Source: Aquilaria yunnanensis
Taxonomy: Eukaryota; Streptophyta; Magnoliopsida; Malvales; Thymelaeaceae
Assembly (NCBI GenBank): GCA_039654915.1
Contig: CM077599.1
Location: forward strand, 81,188,001 to 81,252,000
Direction of reading: 5' to 3'
Length of the DNA: 64,000 nucleotides
The notes beneath the pieces are model-generated. The model was not told where the DNA came from and ran no database searches. It was given only the letters and a program-made list of their open reading frames with translations. The translations under genes were made by a program, and so were the position numbers. This document shows positions 46,733 to 59,669 of this stretch, in pieces. Positions within the stretch are counted from its first letter, which is position 1, and each line of letters opens with the position of its first letter.

Positions 46733-48489
46733 TATTGACTTGCAATCCGAGTTTAATCTTGAATCTTGTGCATGTGCACGGGGCGATGGATTGGAGATGA
46801 TTTCGTTCATCGATGATCGGCTCGAACCATTCTAGGTCATGTTCTATCTTTCTTCGGAACCGTCAACTAGTTAAGAGGCAAACGGAATGGTGAAGCAGAA
46901 GAGATGATGAGGCTTTCATCTCCATCACCCAGGAGACATTGAACGAGGGAAAGCAGAAGAAATGATTAGGATGCTGGAGTTAGGAAGAGGTCTCCGTGTC
47001 CCAAATCCCAATCGAACTTTCCTGGGATGAAATCATATGGTACTCTTCTTCATATATAGGATGATTTCTGGGCTAACTCTAGAGTCAATTCATGGAGGGA
47101 AAATGGCATTCATAGGATAGCGATCTGCACTTTCCGTTGAAGAGAAAACTAATCTGGCTATATCTTCTGGAATTGCGGTTAATATATCAGGAAGTCTTTG
47201 AGGTCAATGGTCATCTTCCCTGGCGGGCATGCAAATCAAGGACTGAGGTAATTGAGTGGTGCGGTCATCTTATTTATAGGTATCAATCTGTCCATATCTA
47301 TGAACCCGATCATTATGATTGTTCTCTAAATACTGACAAGTTATATCTTTATACTTAAGTGCAGATACCCTTACCATCCATAGTGCTATATCTAGTGTCT
47401 TACAATATATACATTGCACGAACACCGCCAATGATATATATATATATATATATATGTCCATTTATATCACTTTATGGATTTATACATGAGATCACATGTG
47501 CTTGTACATGCTATAACTTTCTTTTTCCCACTTCATTTAAAGGAGTAAACTCAATGCAGCTGATTCTCTCTCTCTCTATAGGCCCCTAGCTTATTTTTAT
47601 ATCTCAAACGGGTATTTAACATTAAGATTGCATAGTTAAAGTTCCTTATCTCATATATCACGGTCTAATTGGACGCATTCCATCAATTTTACTATTAACT
47701 TTTGTAGAAAATACTGACATATTATAAATTAACATTAAAATAAATCTTAAAATAGGGCTTCTAGATCCCTAACTTTTCTTATCATCAGTTCTAAATCTTA
47801 AAATTTTAAATTTACTACTAATACTCCTAATAGATTGTAGGAGAGAGAAGGGGGCAACCCCTGGTCTTTAATCCAAACACTCACCACCAGCTCCACTATC
47901 ACCAAGCCAATACTAGCATCACCATAGTTAAATTAGAGAAAATTTATACCAAAGTGGCTTTATGTCAAACTAATATATATGAGATTGTTATGAAGAAATT
48001 ATGAGTTAAAACAATCATAACCATTTAACATCATTAGTAGAAATTATGCATATGATAGTAACCGTGGATATGTTAGTTGTCAAATGGCCGAAATGAATAT
48101 GAATAAATGAAATGCATATGAATAAATGATTGTAGAATCAATGGGACCAACATCGAGAAATCTAGGCTTCTAAAACTATGAAACAATGTCGATGAATAAA
48201 GAAGATAAGCCACACATCTTATGCACACTTCATCATTTGTGTGGCTTCCTAATTTAGCACTTTGTGCTAATATTGTCTTGGCAATCTCTGTTTACTCTAA
48301 GCCATAATTATGCAAAATAACAAGACCAAACAGTTGGTGGCTGAAATTCCTAAAGAAAAAGTAAACACAATTGTAGAAATTTCTTACGAATAAGAAAATC
48401 AAAACATATAACTACTTAGTAATCATGACAGAAAAATGAAGCAAGAAATGCAAAAACAGGTCAACTAAAGAAAAATTGTAAGATACAAA
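46733..48489. other. intergenic, no gene recognised
   Basis: The short open frames near 47137-47589 have no recognisable features. An (AT)n run lies at about 47430-47454 and a (CT) run at 47565-47577. Confidence 0.5.
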
Positions 48490-48505
48490 CACTACTAAAA
48501 AAGGG

Positions 48506-48760
48506 TCTTTTTCCAACTGCCATTTCCAACGGAATTTTTAAGTTTCCAACACGAAGCCGTTGGAAATCAATGCGTTGGAAGTTCATATTCCAATGGCCCA
48601 AATGAGAGCCGTTGGAAATTCCAACAGTCAACAGTTGGAAAATCAGCCGTTAGAAATTTCCAATGGCTGTAATTTTTTTTTTCACGTTCCAACTGCCTAG
48701 GCAGTTAGTTGGAAAGTTTTCCATTTTTCCAACTGCTTAGGCCGTTGGAAATATATATAT
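48506..48760. repeat. left subterminal repeats of CACTA
   Basis: About a dozen copies of tttccaacgg or its inverse ccgttggaaa, some paired as small palindromes (tccaactgcttaggccgttgg). In En/Spm such motifs bind the TNPA protein; that role here is inferred. Confidence 0.8.
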
Positions 48761-49179
48761 ATATAAATATTATTTTTTCCCGTGCTGTTTATTCCAATGC
48801 TTTTGTTTAAACATCAAACTATTACAGTCCAGATGATTGTATCGTATGTAGTCAAATATTGAACTGATATTACATAAATGTAGTTATAAATCCACATAAA
48901 AACATACACAAGTGAAATTACAAAGTCAGTCCATAAATGTAATTATAAATCCACATAAAAACATGCACAATTGAAATTACATAGTTGATAAACACACAAA
49001 GTAGCATGATATACCTGATCTAGTCTTCATTCGATCTCGAGGCATCTATATCATCTGCAGCATGCGTGGGCGGAGGAATGCCAATTGATTGATATATGTA
49101 CTCTAGCTCAGCTTGTTGTCTCTTCTTAAGCCGCTCTCGCTTCCGCTCATAATATGATGGTTGTTATGCGGTATACTCC

Positions 49180-50600
49180 GCTACCACTCACTGTACTTGT
49201 TTAGTGAACTCCGGCATCTGAGTGACATCAACATGTGCTGTAGAAGTATTCCCCGGTCGTCGTCGTCCAACCACAACATGTTGTGATCCAAGACCAAATA
49301 CACACCATTTCTTCCTACCACTAGTAACTGCACTCATTATCGCAACCTTATCAATGTCATGTGTGCCTCCTCCCTCATCCATTTACTGTGTTTGTTCCTC
49401 GATCTTAGCAGTTATCTTTACCTTCATAAAGGTAAAGATAGTTTATTAGTAAATCTATTAATGGTATGTAAAAAGGTTATTTTATCTAGCATGATAATTA
49501 CCGTCACATCTTCAGTTCATCTGTTGACGTATTCCATGCTCTTTTTCTTATGAGTTTGCTGCATGACCTTGAACAAGTTAAGGTTCCTCTTCTCCGGGTC
49601 TTTTTCTCGCCACATTGGGATTAATGTAATGACACCATAAATAACTTGAATTATGTCTAAAAGAGGTTGATATTTTTACCATTCGCTCTCGGTGTTCAGT
49701 AATTGAAACAGAGCCTCCTGCATAAGTAGCACTGCATCCACCAGTCAAGTTAGAGGACTGCAATGATGATGCTTGCATTGTCTTACCCCTCACCGATCGC
49801 TCGTGAAACTCCGTTGAAGCCCACCATTCCTCCATTTCTGCATACTATGCGTCGGTCATAAAAGATGCCCTTGCTCGCTGTTTTGCAGGATTTTTCTCAC
49901 GACGGATGTCACCCAGCATCAATCAATATTGATTAGTCGCCATCACATGCCAAACGCGATAGACCTCATTATGGTGAGCTGGATCCCATTCACATAATCC
50001 TTGGACGTAAAATAAAATATAAGGACTCCAATAGTTGCCAACATGATTGGTAAAGTTGAAATTGTGAGAACAAAGTGCAAACCTCAAATACGCACCACCA
50101 CGCCTGAATATCTGTTGGGCTTGCGCTTGTCCAGTCATTATGTCCCTTAAAGTGTGTGGTGAAGCATTTAGTCACCAACCGTGTTGTTCTTGATGAAAGG
50201 AAGTTACATGGAGTTCATGTTCCAGCACAATAAATATTATTTTAAATGGCACTATACATACTGGATGTAACATAAACTATTAGGGTTGAAAATGGTGCAT
50301 TACTTCCGTGTTACTGTGAGGTGTAATTCGTAAGCGCGCTTGAGTCGGGGCTTGGGATACCGCTGATTGACCATTGGAATTCCTACCATTGAGTGAAGCT
50401 ATAGGGGCTAGAGTAGATCGACTAGCACTACGGCCGATTGGAGCAATGTGAATATCACCTGTACGAGGGATGGGATGTGGAACAGTTGTTTATTCTGTTG
50501 AGGGCTGTGAAGCTGAATGACGAGAATGCGATTGGCCTGCCCTTTCATGTCTAGCAATTGGTTTTGCTAACACTTCTTTCAACTACTGAAATAGGTATTT
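49180..50600 (-). pseudogene. CACTA TNPA-like protein remnant (Transposase_24 type)
   Basis: Minus-strand pieces show the plant TNPA-like pattern. One frame at 49578-49835 carries STEFHERSVRGKTMQ, TGGCSATYAGGSVSITEH and RERM, matching the conserved block in which the GGS-x-I-x-EH words recur. A frame upstream (49923-50138) ends with EVYRVWHVMATNQY. Stops and shifts separate them. Exon borders cannot be set from sequence alone. Confidence 0.6.
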
Positions 50601-50999
50601 CCCTGGTCGTCGTGTATACGTCGCATATCCTTTAGGTGACATCTGTATTATTTTAAAAAACCATACAACAGTTTACAAAAATAACATATGGGAAAAAGTC
50701 TTCATATTGCCACTACACTTACCATAGTCAAGTTAGACTTAGTGTTTACATATTAAAAGTTATTCCACGTTCACATTACATTTTAAAAGTAATTGCACGT
50801 TTACATTACAGTCAATGGACTTCATCGTCCTCAGATTGTGCCTCTGAATCGGTATTATCAGTATCCCCAGATTCAAATTCATCTTCTTCATCACTTGCTT
50901 CAAGGGATTCCTCTTCGTCAGATTCATCGTCATGATCCAACGTTTCTTTCCTCATCGGCATGTCACCATCTACAGCTTCCCCCACTCCTGTTTCAGCTA

Positions 51000-53900
51000 A
51001 ATTGTCAATTGTTCACGCCGGCCAATAATTCTTCCTGAAATGCATCTTCGACGTCATAAACATTATAATGAATGATGCGTCCATGTTTGGTTTTCAAAAT
51101 GGCTAACCACCCTATTTTTTCAAGTGACTTTGTTTGGTAAGGGGTGTAGTAAACTTGATCAGCTTGAGAGGTAAGAATGACTGGGTCAAACTTCCCATAT
51201 CGGCGACCATCACGAACCTCAACTATGCCATATTGCTTATGAACCCGAGTACCACAATCTGGAGTAGGGTCAAACCAAGCACACTTAAACAATACAACAT
51301 TTTTGTATGGCCATCCAGAATATTCGAGTTGAATGATTTCTTCTAACATCCATAAAAATCATATTCAACCTCACTCGATCCTGAAGTCCTTATACATACT
51401 CCACCGTTATATGTTGCTTTGTCGCGACCTCAGTCACTGATGTGGAACTTGTACCCATTTATGAAATAAACAGGCCAAGTCTCAACACGACATGATGGCC
51501 CGCATCCAACATCCTACAAGAAGCGGTCTGTGATAGTGTTACGCACATCATTCACATAATTACATATATCAATAATATGAATATGTCTTTCCCTTGAAAA
51601 GCAAAATATGGCTAAAATTGAAGTATGGGTAACTTACATAGTTTCTAAGCCACGTTGCAAAGTTATTCTCAATGTAGACATCTAGGTCTAACATAGCTAT
51701 ATTGGGTTCATGCATACGCACTTCATCAACAAACAAACTACAAGATATAGATAGAGATCGATGGAGCATAAACTTGATGAGTATAGTATATAAAGAAAAA
51801 AAAGGTATTATTATTATAATAGAGTATATAAAGAAAATAGGTGTTATGGCACTTACTCGAGGTACGGCTTTGTCTCCTTACAATTCAGTAAGACATATGT
51901 AGTAGCGACCCTCAATTCATTGTTATCAAGATATCGATATCTTGAGACACCATATGGACGCCCCGGGTATCTAAAGATAGACCACACCGATTCATCATAT
52001 GGTCCTGGTTCGCCATCATCATTATGAGGTACTCTAGTTGCCATATGTGGAATATGGGATTCAAAGTAGTGAAAGCAAAATGTATAAGTCTCCTCAATTA
52101 GATAGGCTTCACAAATTGAACCCTCTACATGAGCCTTATTTGATACCTTCATTTTGAGGTCATGCATACAATGCTCAAATTTGTAATCCACCTGTACTGA
52201 ACGAGGCCTCCCACCCTTGCTTTGTAAGGTAAGTGAGCCGGCAAATGTTCCATCGAATCGAAAAAAACAGGTAGAAAATTCTTTCTAACTTGTAGAGTAT
52301 GACAGAAATATTAGCTTTCAACTCGACCATATGATTCACATCTAACTCTGGAGAGAATAAATCTTAGAAGAATTTAGTCAACAGTTTCTATATATTTTCA
52401 GGTATCGCTTCAAGGGCTATTGGGAGGAGCCTCTGCATCATTACATGACAATCATGGCTTTTCATACCAGACATATGACTTACATTACTGTCAACACACC
52501 TCCCAAGATTCGATACATAGCCATCTGGGAGTCTAAGTGTTTTAACCCAATTGAGCACATCAAATCTCTAATGTGTGTTTAGTGTAAAAGTTGCTTTGGG
52601 TTTGAATGCTCGGCCGTTGGCTTGAGGAATTAAATTGAGCTCTTATTAACTGCACAACATCTCAAGGTCTTTACGAGCCTTCACGTTGTACTTAGTTTTA
52701 TTCCTTACATCCATCATTGTATTCCATATATTGACACACACATTATTCTTTATATGCATCACATCCAAATTATGGCGGATTAAATTATTCTTCCAGTAAT
52801 GCAACTCCCAGAAAATACTTCATTTTGTCCAATTATGAGTTATACCATAACCTGGTATGGTAAAAACCTCTCCAATGTGAACTACAGATGGCAAATTTGA
52901 GACACATTCAAATATTGTTTCAGGTGGAAGACGCTCAGGAGGCAACGATTTCTCAACTCTTCCTTTTTTAATGGCAACTCTGTTTCTTCTATATAGGTGA
53001 TCCAACTCGAGAAATTGTCGATGACAATCAAAAAAGGAAGTTTTCCTCCCGTGCTCAAGCTAGAAGGCTTTACCATAATCCATGCAAATAGGGCAAAATA
53101 ACCTCCCATGAGTCATCCATCCTGACAACATCCCATAAGTTGGGAAGTCATTTATGGTCCACAAAACTGAAGCTTGGAGTTGAAAATTTTGTTTAAGTGA
53201 AACATTCCATGTTTCGACACCATCCTCCCACAGCTACTTTAATTCATCAATAAGAGGTTGTAAATAGACATCAATATTTTGACATGGACTCTGAGGGCCC
53301 GATATCAATACAGTCAAAAACATATATGGTTTCTTCATACACATCCATGGTGGCAAATTATATGGAGTAACGATGACCGGCCAACATGAATATTGTTTAC
53401 CAAAGCTTCCAAACGGAACAAAGCCATCAAAACAAACTCCAAGGTGAACATTTCGGGGCTCTGTGGCAAACCACAGATACGTGGAATCAAAATGTTTCCA
53501 TGCTTCCCCATCTGAAGGATGTTTTAAAACATTTGGCTCAGATCGATACTCACTGTGCCACCTCATGTGCTCTGCAGTTGAAAGTGAAGTATATAGTCGC
53601 TGAAGGTGAGGAGTTAGTGGTAAATGGTGCATCGTCTTTCTTGCTTTATCTTTACCCCTTCCAGCTTTTCTCGACTTAAACCGAGATTCACCACAAAACT
53701 TGCAGTGTGTAGCATCTTTATCATTATTCCAAAACAACATACAGTCCTTAACACAAGCATCAATTTTAATATGCACAAGACCAAGTTGTGAAACTAATTT
53801 CTTCGTCTCAGACTAATTGGATGGCATCTTGCTGTCACTTGGTTGTGTCTTTTTCATCAAGGCCGCGATACCATCATAACACCCTCTTGGTATGTGATAT

Positions 53901-54435
53901 TTTGCTTTAAGGTTTAACAAACGAACTGCAGCAGATAGCTCAGAATGCGTATCACATCCATCCCATAGAGGTGTAGTCGCTGAGTACAATAAATCAGAAA
54001 ACCGTCTAAAACCTTCATTAGGTTGTTCATCGACTTCAGTGAAATTCTGATGGGAACTTGGTCCGACTGCATCACATACCATTCGAGCATATGGGTTTAC
54101 ATTTGAACTATACCCAGCATGCTCATACCAATCACAATTATGAAACGGCTGATGCGAAGGGCCATTAAACGGCTGCCCATGAGTTGTCCAGTTCGTGTAA
54201 TAAGGCATAAATCCCATTTGTATAGATGAACTCTAACGTCATCACAATCCTTAAACCTCAAATTTTTACATCTCCTACACGGGCAACGTATTTTATTTCC
54301 ATCCATATGACCTGGATTACTACAGGCAAATGTTATGAACTGCTCAACCCCTGTCTCCCACTCCTTTTTGTACCCAACTCGCCCGGGTAAAAAACGAGTA
54401 CTATACATCCAACTACGTTTTTGTTCCATGAAGTC
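51000..54435 (-). pseudogene. CACTA TNPD-like transposase, disrupted
   Basis: Domains in order on the minus strand: a Transpos_assoc-like N-terminus from ATG 54429 (RSWMYSTRF, IRCPCRRCKNLRF), a linker with NWTTHGQ, then the Transposase_21 region (CVKDCMLFWNND; HCKFCGESRFK; MRWHSEYRSEPNVLKHPSDG; then LWEDGVETWNVS; WTINDFPTYGMLSGW). A DUF4218-like part follows (NKAHVEGSICEAYLIEE, 51853-52191) and then a DUF4216-like part (VVLFKCAWFDPTPD, 51005-51349). Damage seen: a frame change near 54210, an in-frame TAG at 53813-53815, another stop at about 53231, and more between 52200 and 53050. The catalytic core therefore cannot be made as one protein. Confidence 0.85.
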
Positions 54436-54626
54436 CTATCAATGCAAATTATATATTTACCTTTATGACATCTAGAAAAGCATGAACAAATAAAATTAAT
54501 TCCGTAAATTAAAACACATTAAAAATTAAATGCACGAATTGGATATATGAATAACCAACATATTATTTTTAATTGCATGCACTAATATTTCACTCAATTA
54601 AACAATGTAAGTTAAAACTAACAATG

Positions 54627-54760
54627 CGTATTTAGGATTTAGGGTTTAGCTAAGGTTAATAGTACTTATGTGTAAGGTTTAGGGTTTAGGGGAATTTAAT
54701 TAGAGTTTAGGGTTTAAAGGCTGTTTAGGCACATGGGTTTAGGGTTTTTATTTAAGGTTT
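54627..54760. repeat. telomere-like tttaggg words
   Basis: At least four tttagggttt/gtttaggg words occur within 130 bp. On the minus (transcribed) strand they read aaaccctaaa, the plant telo-box, often found in promoters and first introns. They are interspersed, not a tandem telomere array. Confidence 0.6.
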
Positions 54761-54883
54761 AGTGTTAATGCTTATTACGATTAAGGTTTCCATATTTTAT
54801 CCATATATAAATAATTTATATATCCCTAACACATTAACTAATTTTGGTATTAATACATATTGTAAGCGTGGATCTCCCTAGTG

Positions 54884-55027
54884 AATTATTATTATTATTA
54901 TTATTAGTATAATTATTATTATTATTATTTGTTTCCTTATTATTAATACTCTTATTATTAATATTATGAATATTACTACTACTATTATTATTATTATTAT
55001 TATTACTACTAATACTCTTATTATTCT

Positions 55028-55068
<41 letters not shown>

Positions 55069-55110
55069 TTACTACTACTCTTATTATTATTATTATTATT
55101 ATTATTATTG
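54884..55110. repeat. trinucleotide microsatellite (TTA/TAC)n, first array
   Basis: Mixed tta and tac triplets. A similar array at 55365-55538 precedes the duplicated 255-bp segment. Confidence 0.9.
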
Positions 55111-55488
55111 ACATTTATTATATTAAAAGTCAAACTTAATCAAAGAAACTTATTTAAATATAACTATATTGTACCTTTATATTAATTCAAAAACTTAAAA
55201 AATTGTAAAAATAAATCCAATTAAAGATTGTTAGTTAAACTAACAATGTACTAATTTCACACATAAATATACTACCCAATTAAACGATTGAATTTTTCAC
55301 TAATTATATTCTAATTTTAAATTAATCCTGAAATTACAAAAAATTAATAAAATGGACAAAAATTCTCTACTACTACTACTACTACTATTATTATTATTAT
55401 TATTATTATTACTCTAATTATTATAATAATAATAATTACTACTACTCTACTACTACTACTACTACTAGTACTACTATTGTTGTTGTTG

Positions 55489-55538
<50 letters not shown>

Positions 55539-55797
55539 TACATTTATTATATTAAAATTCAAACTTAATCAAAGAAACTTATTTAAATATAACTATATTG
55601 TACCTTTATATTAATTCCAAAACTTAAAAAATTGTAAAAATAAATCCAATTAAACATTATTAGTTAAATTGACAATGTACTGATTTCACACATAAATATA
55701 CTACCCAATTAAACAATTGACCTTTTCACTAATTATATCCTAATTTTAAATTAATCCTGAAATTACAAAAAATTAATAAAATGGACAAAAATTCCAA
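55111..55797. repeat. 255-bp direct duplication with microsatellite between
   Basis: The segment from catttattatatta to ggacaaaaattc occurs at 55112-55365 and again at 55541-55795 with few differences (offset about 429 bp). Each copy follows a tta/tac array, so the duplicated unit includes both parts. Confidence 0.9.
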
Positions 55798-56304
55798 ACT
55801 TTAATGGGTAACCTTAATACATCACTTCTAACCATCAACAACTACAAATCACATACATTTCACATATTTCAAACCAAATTAACATTACATAATCCGGATT
55901 TAATGCATTTTTCGGTAAAAAAATTAAAAAATAAGTATTAGACCAACTTACCTCAAATCCAAAATTTAACTTCCTTCAAATGCGTGGGAATGGCTTTCAA
56001 TCTGGCACAACAAGCAAAATCTTGCACCATTATCATTATTGAACTTCAAATCATTAAAAAACCCTAAAATACGAAACAAAAACAAAAAAAAAATTTAACA
56101 GAAACTAACCTGCAGATCTACAAGTTTGAGCCCTAGATCCAACAGTGGCGACATCGCTGAAACTGCCTCTACTGTGCGAGCCATCAGAAACGTGAAGTGT
56201 GTGCGTGTGGGAGAGGAAGAGAAAGGAAGGAGCAAGCACAGAGAGATGAAGGAGGGAGTAGAGCATGAAATGAACCAGATATGGGGTTTGGAGTCAATTT
56301 AAAT

Positions 56305-56780
56305 TGTTAATTAGCCGTTGGAAAAAAAAATCAAAACGATGCGTTTTTACTTAATGATTTTCCAACGGTCTAAGCCGTTGGAAACTGGAAACAGATAACA
56401 ACTGACTATAATGTTTTCCAACGGCTGAAACCAACAAAATAAGAAACGTTGCCATTTAAGTATTTTCCAACAGCTTAAGCCGTTGGAAATAGGCAAGAAG
56501 ATATTAAAACAATTCCAATGGCTGGAGCAGTTGGAAAAAAACAAGTCTCCAACGGCTACAACAATTGGAAACACTAAGTATGAAGTCCCCATCTCAAGCA
56601 TATATTTTCCAACAACTTAAGCCGTTGGAAAGAGCATATCTGTAACTCATGATTCAATTTTGTTATTGTTCCAACAGTTAGACCGTTGGAAAATTTTTTG
56701 GATTTTCTCCAATGGCCTTGCGCATTGGAAATTTCCAACAGTTTGGCCATTGGAAAATATGCCGTTGGAAAAAACAGTTT
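56305..56780. repeat. right subterminal repeats of CACTA
   Basis: More than a dozen tttccaacgg/ccgttggaaa motifs in both orientations, often as close palindromes such as ccaacggtctaagccgttgg, mirroring the left end. Confidence 0.85.
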
Positions 56781-56791
56781 TTTTAGTAGTG

Positions 56792-58966
56792 AAAAATAAG
56801 AAGCTTTTGGAATTAGAGGAAGAAAGAGCAAGAAGTCGGATATAGAAACACACCTTGCCAATATTCAGACTTGAAGCATAAAGTAACTGGTTTAGTTATG
56901 AAGCTGGGGTTCTATCAACGAGTATAAAGACAAACATCCCTAAAAAAAAAGTGTCCATTTAAGACTTTCTATACAGTTAAAACACCATCCGAAATAGGAA
57001 GCTCTAAAAAAGAGCTTTAAGCTTCATTAAACAAGTTTTGGTATTAAGATGTACTATAAGGTACTATAGGGAGAATAACCTAGCCGTCAACTCTCTCTCT
57101 CTCTCTCTCACTCTTAAAGCCTCTCATTGTCGTGCCCCGACTTTCATTTTCTGTTTCTGATCAAATTTGGATTTTTATTGGATCTAGCTAATTCTCGTAT
57201 TCTTCTTATTTATTCTTTTTACTACTTAACTAACTTTATCTAGCATTATCAATTGAATATTTTTGCGAATGCAATCTCATTCAAATTCTGGTGTTTATGA
57301 GCAATTCGAGACTTTTATGAGATAAATCTTTAATTGCAGGCGGGCAATGATGGACCAAGATTTTCTCTTGATTTGGGATGTACCAATGCTTGACAGTAGA
57401 TATGGAAGTGATTGCACATAATAAAGAAAGTCTTTATTTTTTTAATATTTTATAGATAATCTTTCTATTTTTATAGATAGTCTTTTTTAGGCTTTTGATA
57501 TTTGGTTAGTTTCAGTACTGTCTGATTATTGTTAGTTTAATCTGGGATTTGTTCTAGTTATTTGTGAGTTCTCTATTACAGATTTATTTTTATTTATAAG
57601 GAATATTCGGCTTGATACGATTCTCATCCTTCATTTGGTATTATAGAAACAAGTAGCTTTTTAGTGCCTAATTTTATATTCTTAATGTCCTTCAAAGTCT
57701 TAATTTGTGTCACTTTTAATTTAGATGAAAGTATCTTTTGTTAACAAAGAAACACAAAGCTCCTATCATGCCACTTTGGGAAAAAAGACTTTTTTCCTTT
57801 TTATCCAAAAGCTAGAGGCATCATTTGCCAAAGGCCTAAATACCCAATTCACCCTTGTATTATCATGAGTTGGTGGTTGGTTCCCCCAAAATTTTTGGGA
57901 GCACAAATTGAGCATTGAGTTATGATGACTATGAAACTTTGCCCATTTGACTTGGTAAGTGAGATGTTTTTCATTAGTTATATAATAGAATTGCTTCTGA
58001 TTATAGAACTTAAAATTTTAAACCTTTAATTTTACAAACCAATAACTTTAAATTTTAAATTACAATTAAACATAGTCATCTAGGATTTTTATTTGAATCA
58101 TTTGTACAAAAAATTTTGACTCTCACAACTCAAGCAAATACTTGAGGGACATCAAGAATATGTGTCTTTTTCCCTTTATTCCTATGACAAGACTTTTTTT
58201 TCCCAGATATTTAGTTTATCTAACTAATTTTGTAATTTTTGACTCATCGGTTGGAATTATTTTTTCCTATGCATTTACTTTACCTAAATAATTCTGTAAT
58301 ATTTGATATTCTTTTTGAAAAATTTCCTAGAGCAAATGGTTTATTGTCACACTCCCTTATAATACTAGTACAATGCTTCTAAAAGTACAACAATTAATAG
58401 TGTAATAGTTTACATGTATAGGATACGGCTTTTCTGAAGTCCACTTAGGTGGTCGAACAAACATAATAGATAATAATGGGCCACCTCATTAATTACTTTA
58501 TCTTGTTTAGTAGGTGCATATTAATTATTTTGTCTAGATGATTTACATTTTTTATTATAGTAAAAACCTAGTTTAAAAGTTTGGTTTTTAAAATTAAATA
58601 TAATATATAACATACATTTTAAAAAAAAAAAAAGGTGAAGGTATTTCAATATTGACCATTATCTAGATAAACCCTCTAATGGACTTGGATTTAGTATTAT
58701 GTATATCGTATAGCATTTAGTTAGGAAAACGCACATCCCTATTAACATATGCCCCTGTAGCATAGCATAGCTTGATCAAATGAGATGTGCACTCTAATGG
58801 CGTAAATGCTTGCAGCCCAGAAAGGCAATAATCGAGCTAGTTTATTCTGATTCCATCATAAGTGGGAATTGAAAAATTGGGTAGAGAAGAAAGGAAGATA
58901 AATTAATTTTATTCTATGGTGCTAGGTAAGCACATGCGATTGATAATATAGATAGATTATGAATCA
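56792..58966. other. intergenic DNA without recognised gene
   Basis: AT-rich. A (CT) run stands at about 57090-57108. No supported coding region. The last part may be the 3' UTR of the TPD1-like gene. Confidence 0.5.
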
Positions 58967-59557
58967 TCACAAACAGTAAGGCGCTTGAAAAGAGTAAGGT
59001 TTGAAATGATAAGGTTTGTCCCATGCATAGGTAAAAGAGAAACTAGAGTTGCTGGCAATATAACCATCATTATTAATCTCGCAAATGTCACCATAACTCC
59101 ATAAAACTAATCCCGAAATAGCTTCCACTGTCTGGAACCCCCTACAGTGGAGGGTCACATGCAACATGTCACAGCGGCAATTATTCCTATTTGTTACCTT
59201 CCATTGCGGCTTCCCCTGCACCACCACTCTTATCTTAGATTAGCTCATTGACAAATCATTCTACATGCATTTTCTTCCACACTGACAATCCACTAGTTAA
59301 TTCAAAATTTTAACAAATTATTAAGATGAAACAATTAAAACACAACCGATCAAGATGAAAAATTATTTCTCATAAAATAGGCGCTCATTAACTAGCTAGC
59401 TAGCTTGCATTAGGCATGGCATGGCCACTAATTAAAGTCCTATCAGCATCAAGGAGAAGACCATGGCTCTGCTAGGTGTTCAGTACTGATTACCTAAGAG
59501 AATGAGCAAGAAAACAACCACAGAGAATAGGAAAAAGTTGAAAGACGGTACCATCAT
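58967..59557 (-). CDS. TPD1-like small secreted cysteine-rich protein (possibly a pseudogene)
   Basis: The main exon (about 59225-58967) encodes VVVQGKPQWKVTNRNNCRC, then HCRGFQTVEAI, LVLWSYGDICEINNDG, FTYAWDKPYHFKPYSF and a final PYC. This is the domain of plant TPD1-like proteins: secreted ligands related to TAPETUM DETERMINANT 1, whose cysteines are kept here (NNCRC, HC, IC, YC). A probable signal-peptide exon lies upstream: ATG at 59557, MMVPSFNFFLFSVVVFLLIL, with a good donor ttag|gtaatc at 59494/59493. The join is unsure. The family's usual QCSL...QSxTG stretch before VVQGKP is not open: the sequence before 59227 has in-frame stops, though it still resembles C-Q-x-A-N-L-R. Either the protein is shortened or the gene is broken. 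Role and receptor are unknown. Confidence 0.6.
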
Positions 59558-59669
59558 TTCAAAAAGTAGATTTGACAATAAGCTAAGGTCCTATTTAAGG
59601 AGTTTTCACATAAAGAAATGAAGTGGCCTTTATACACACTAGCTAAGTCTTATTTAAGTAGTTTTATAA

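Larger units (their letters stand above)
54436..56109 (-). other. probable long first intron of CACTA transposase gene
   Basis: On the minus strand a donor ctgcag|gttagtttc (56110/56109) and an acceptor gcattgatag|gacttc (54436/54435) place a 1.67-kb intron between a non-coding first exon and the start codon at 54429. It contains the microsatellites, a 255-bp duplication and telomere-like words. Splicing is inferred from sequence only. Confidence 0.45.
48490..56791 (-). mobile_element. complete CACTA (En/Spm) transposon
   Basis: The element begins cactactaaaaaagggtc, and its right end on the complement reads cactactaaaaaaactg. 3-bp flanks, aaa, on both sides fit the CACTA target duplication. 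Both ends carry dense subterminal tttccaacgg/ccgttggaaa motifs. The interior encodes, on the minus strand, a TNPD-like transposase (about 51000-54435) and a TNPA-like second protein (about 49180-50600), so transcription would start near the right end. Premature stops and frameshifts mean this copy is not autonomous, but with intact ends it could still be mobilised in trans. Confidence 0.92.

Noticed and set aside
54627..54760. Interstitial telomere array
   Set aside because: The tttaggg words are scattered and separated by unrelated sequence, so they do not form a telomeric tandem array.
54834..55562. Open frames of poly-Asn, poly-Ile/Val and poly-Ser on the minus strand
   Set aside because: They are translations of the tta/tac microsatellites inside the CACTA element, not proteins.
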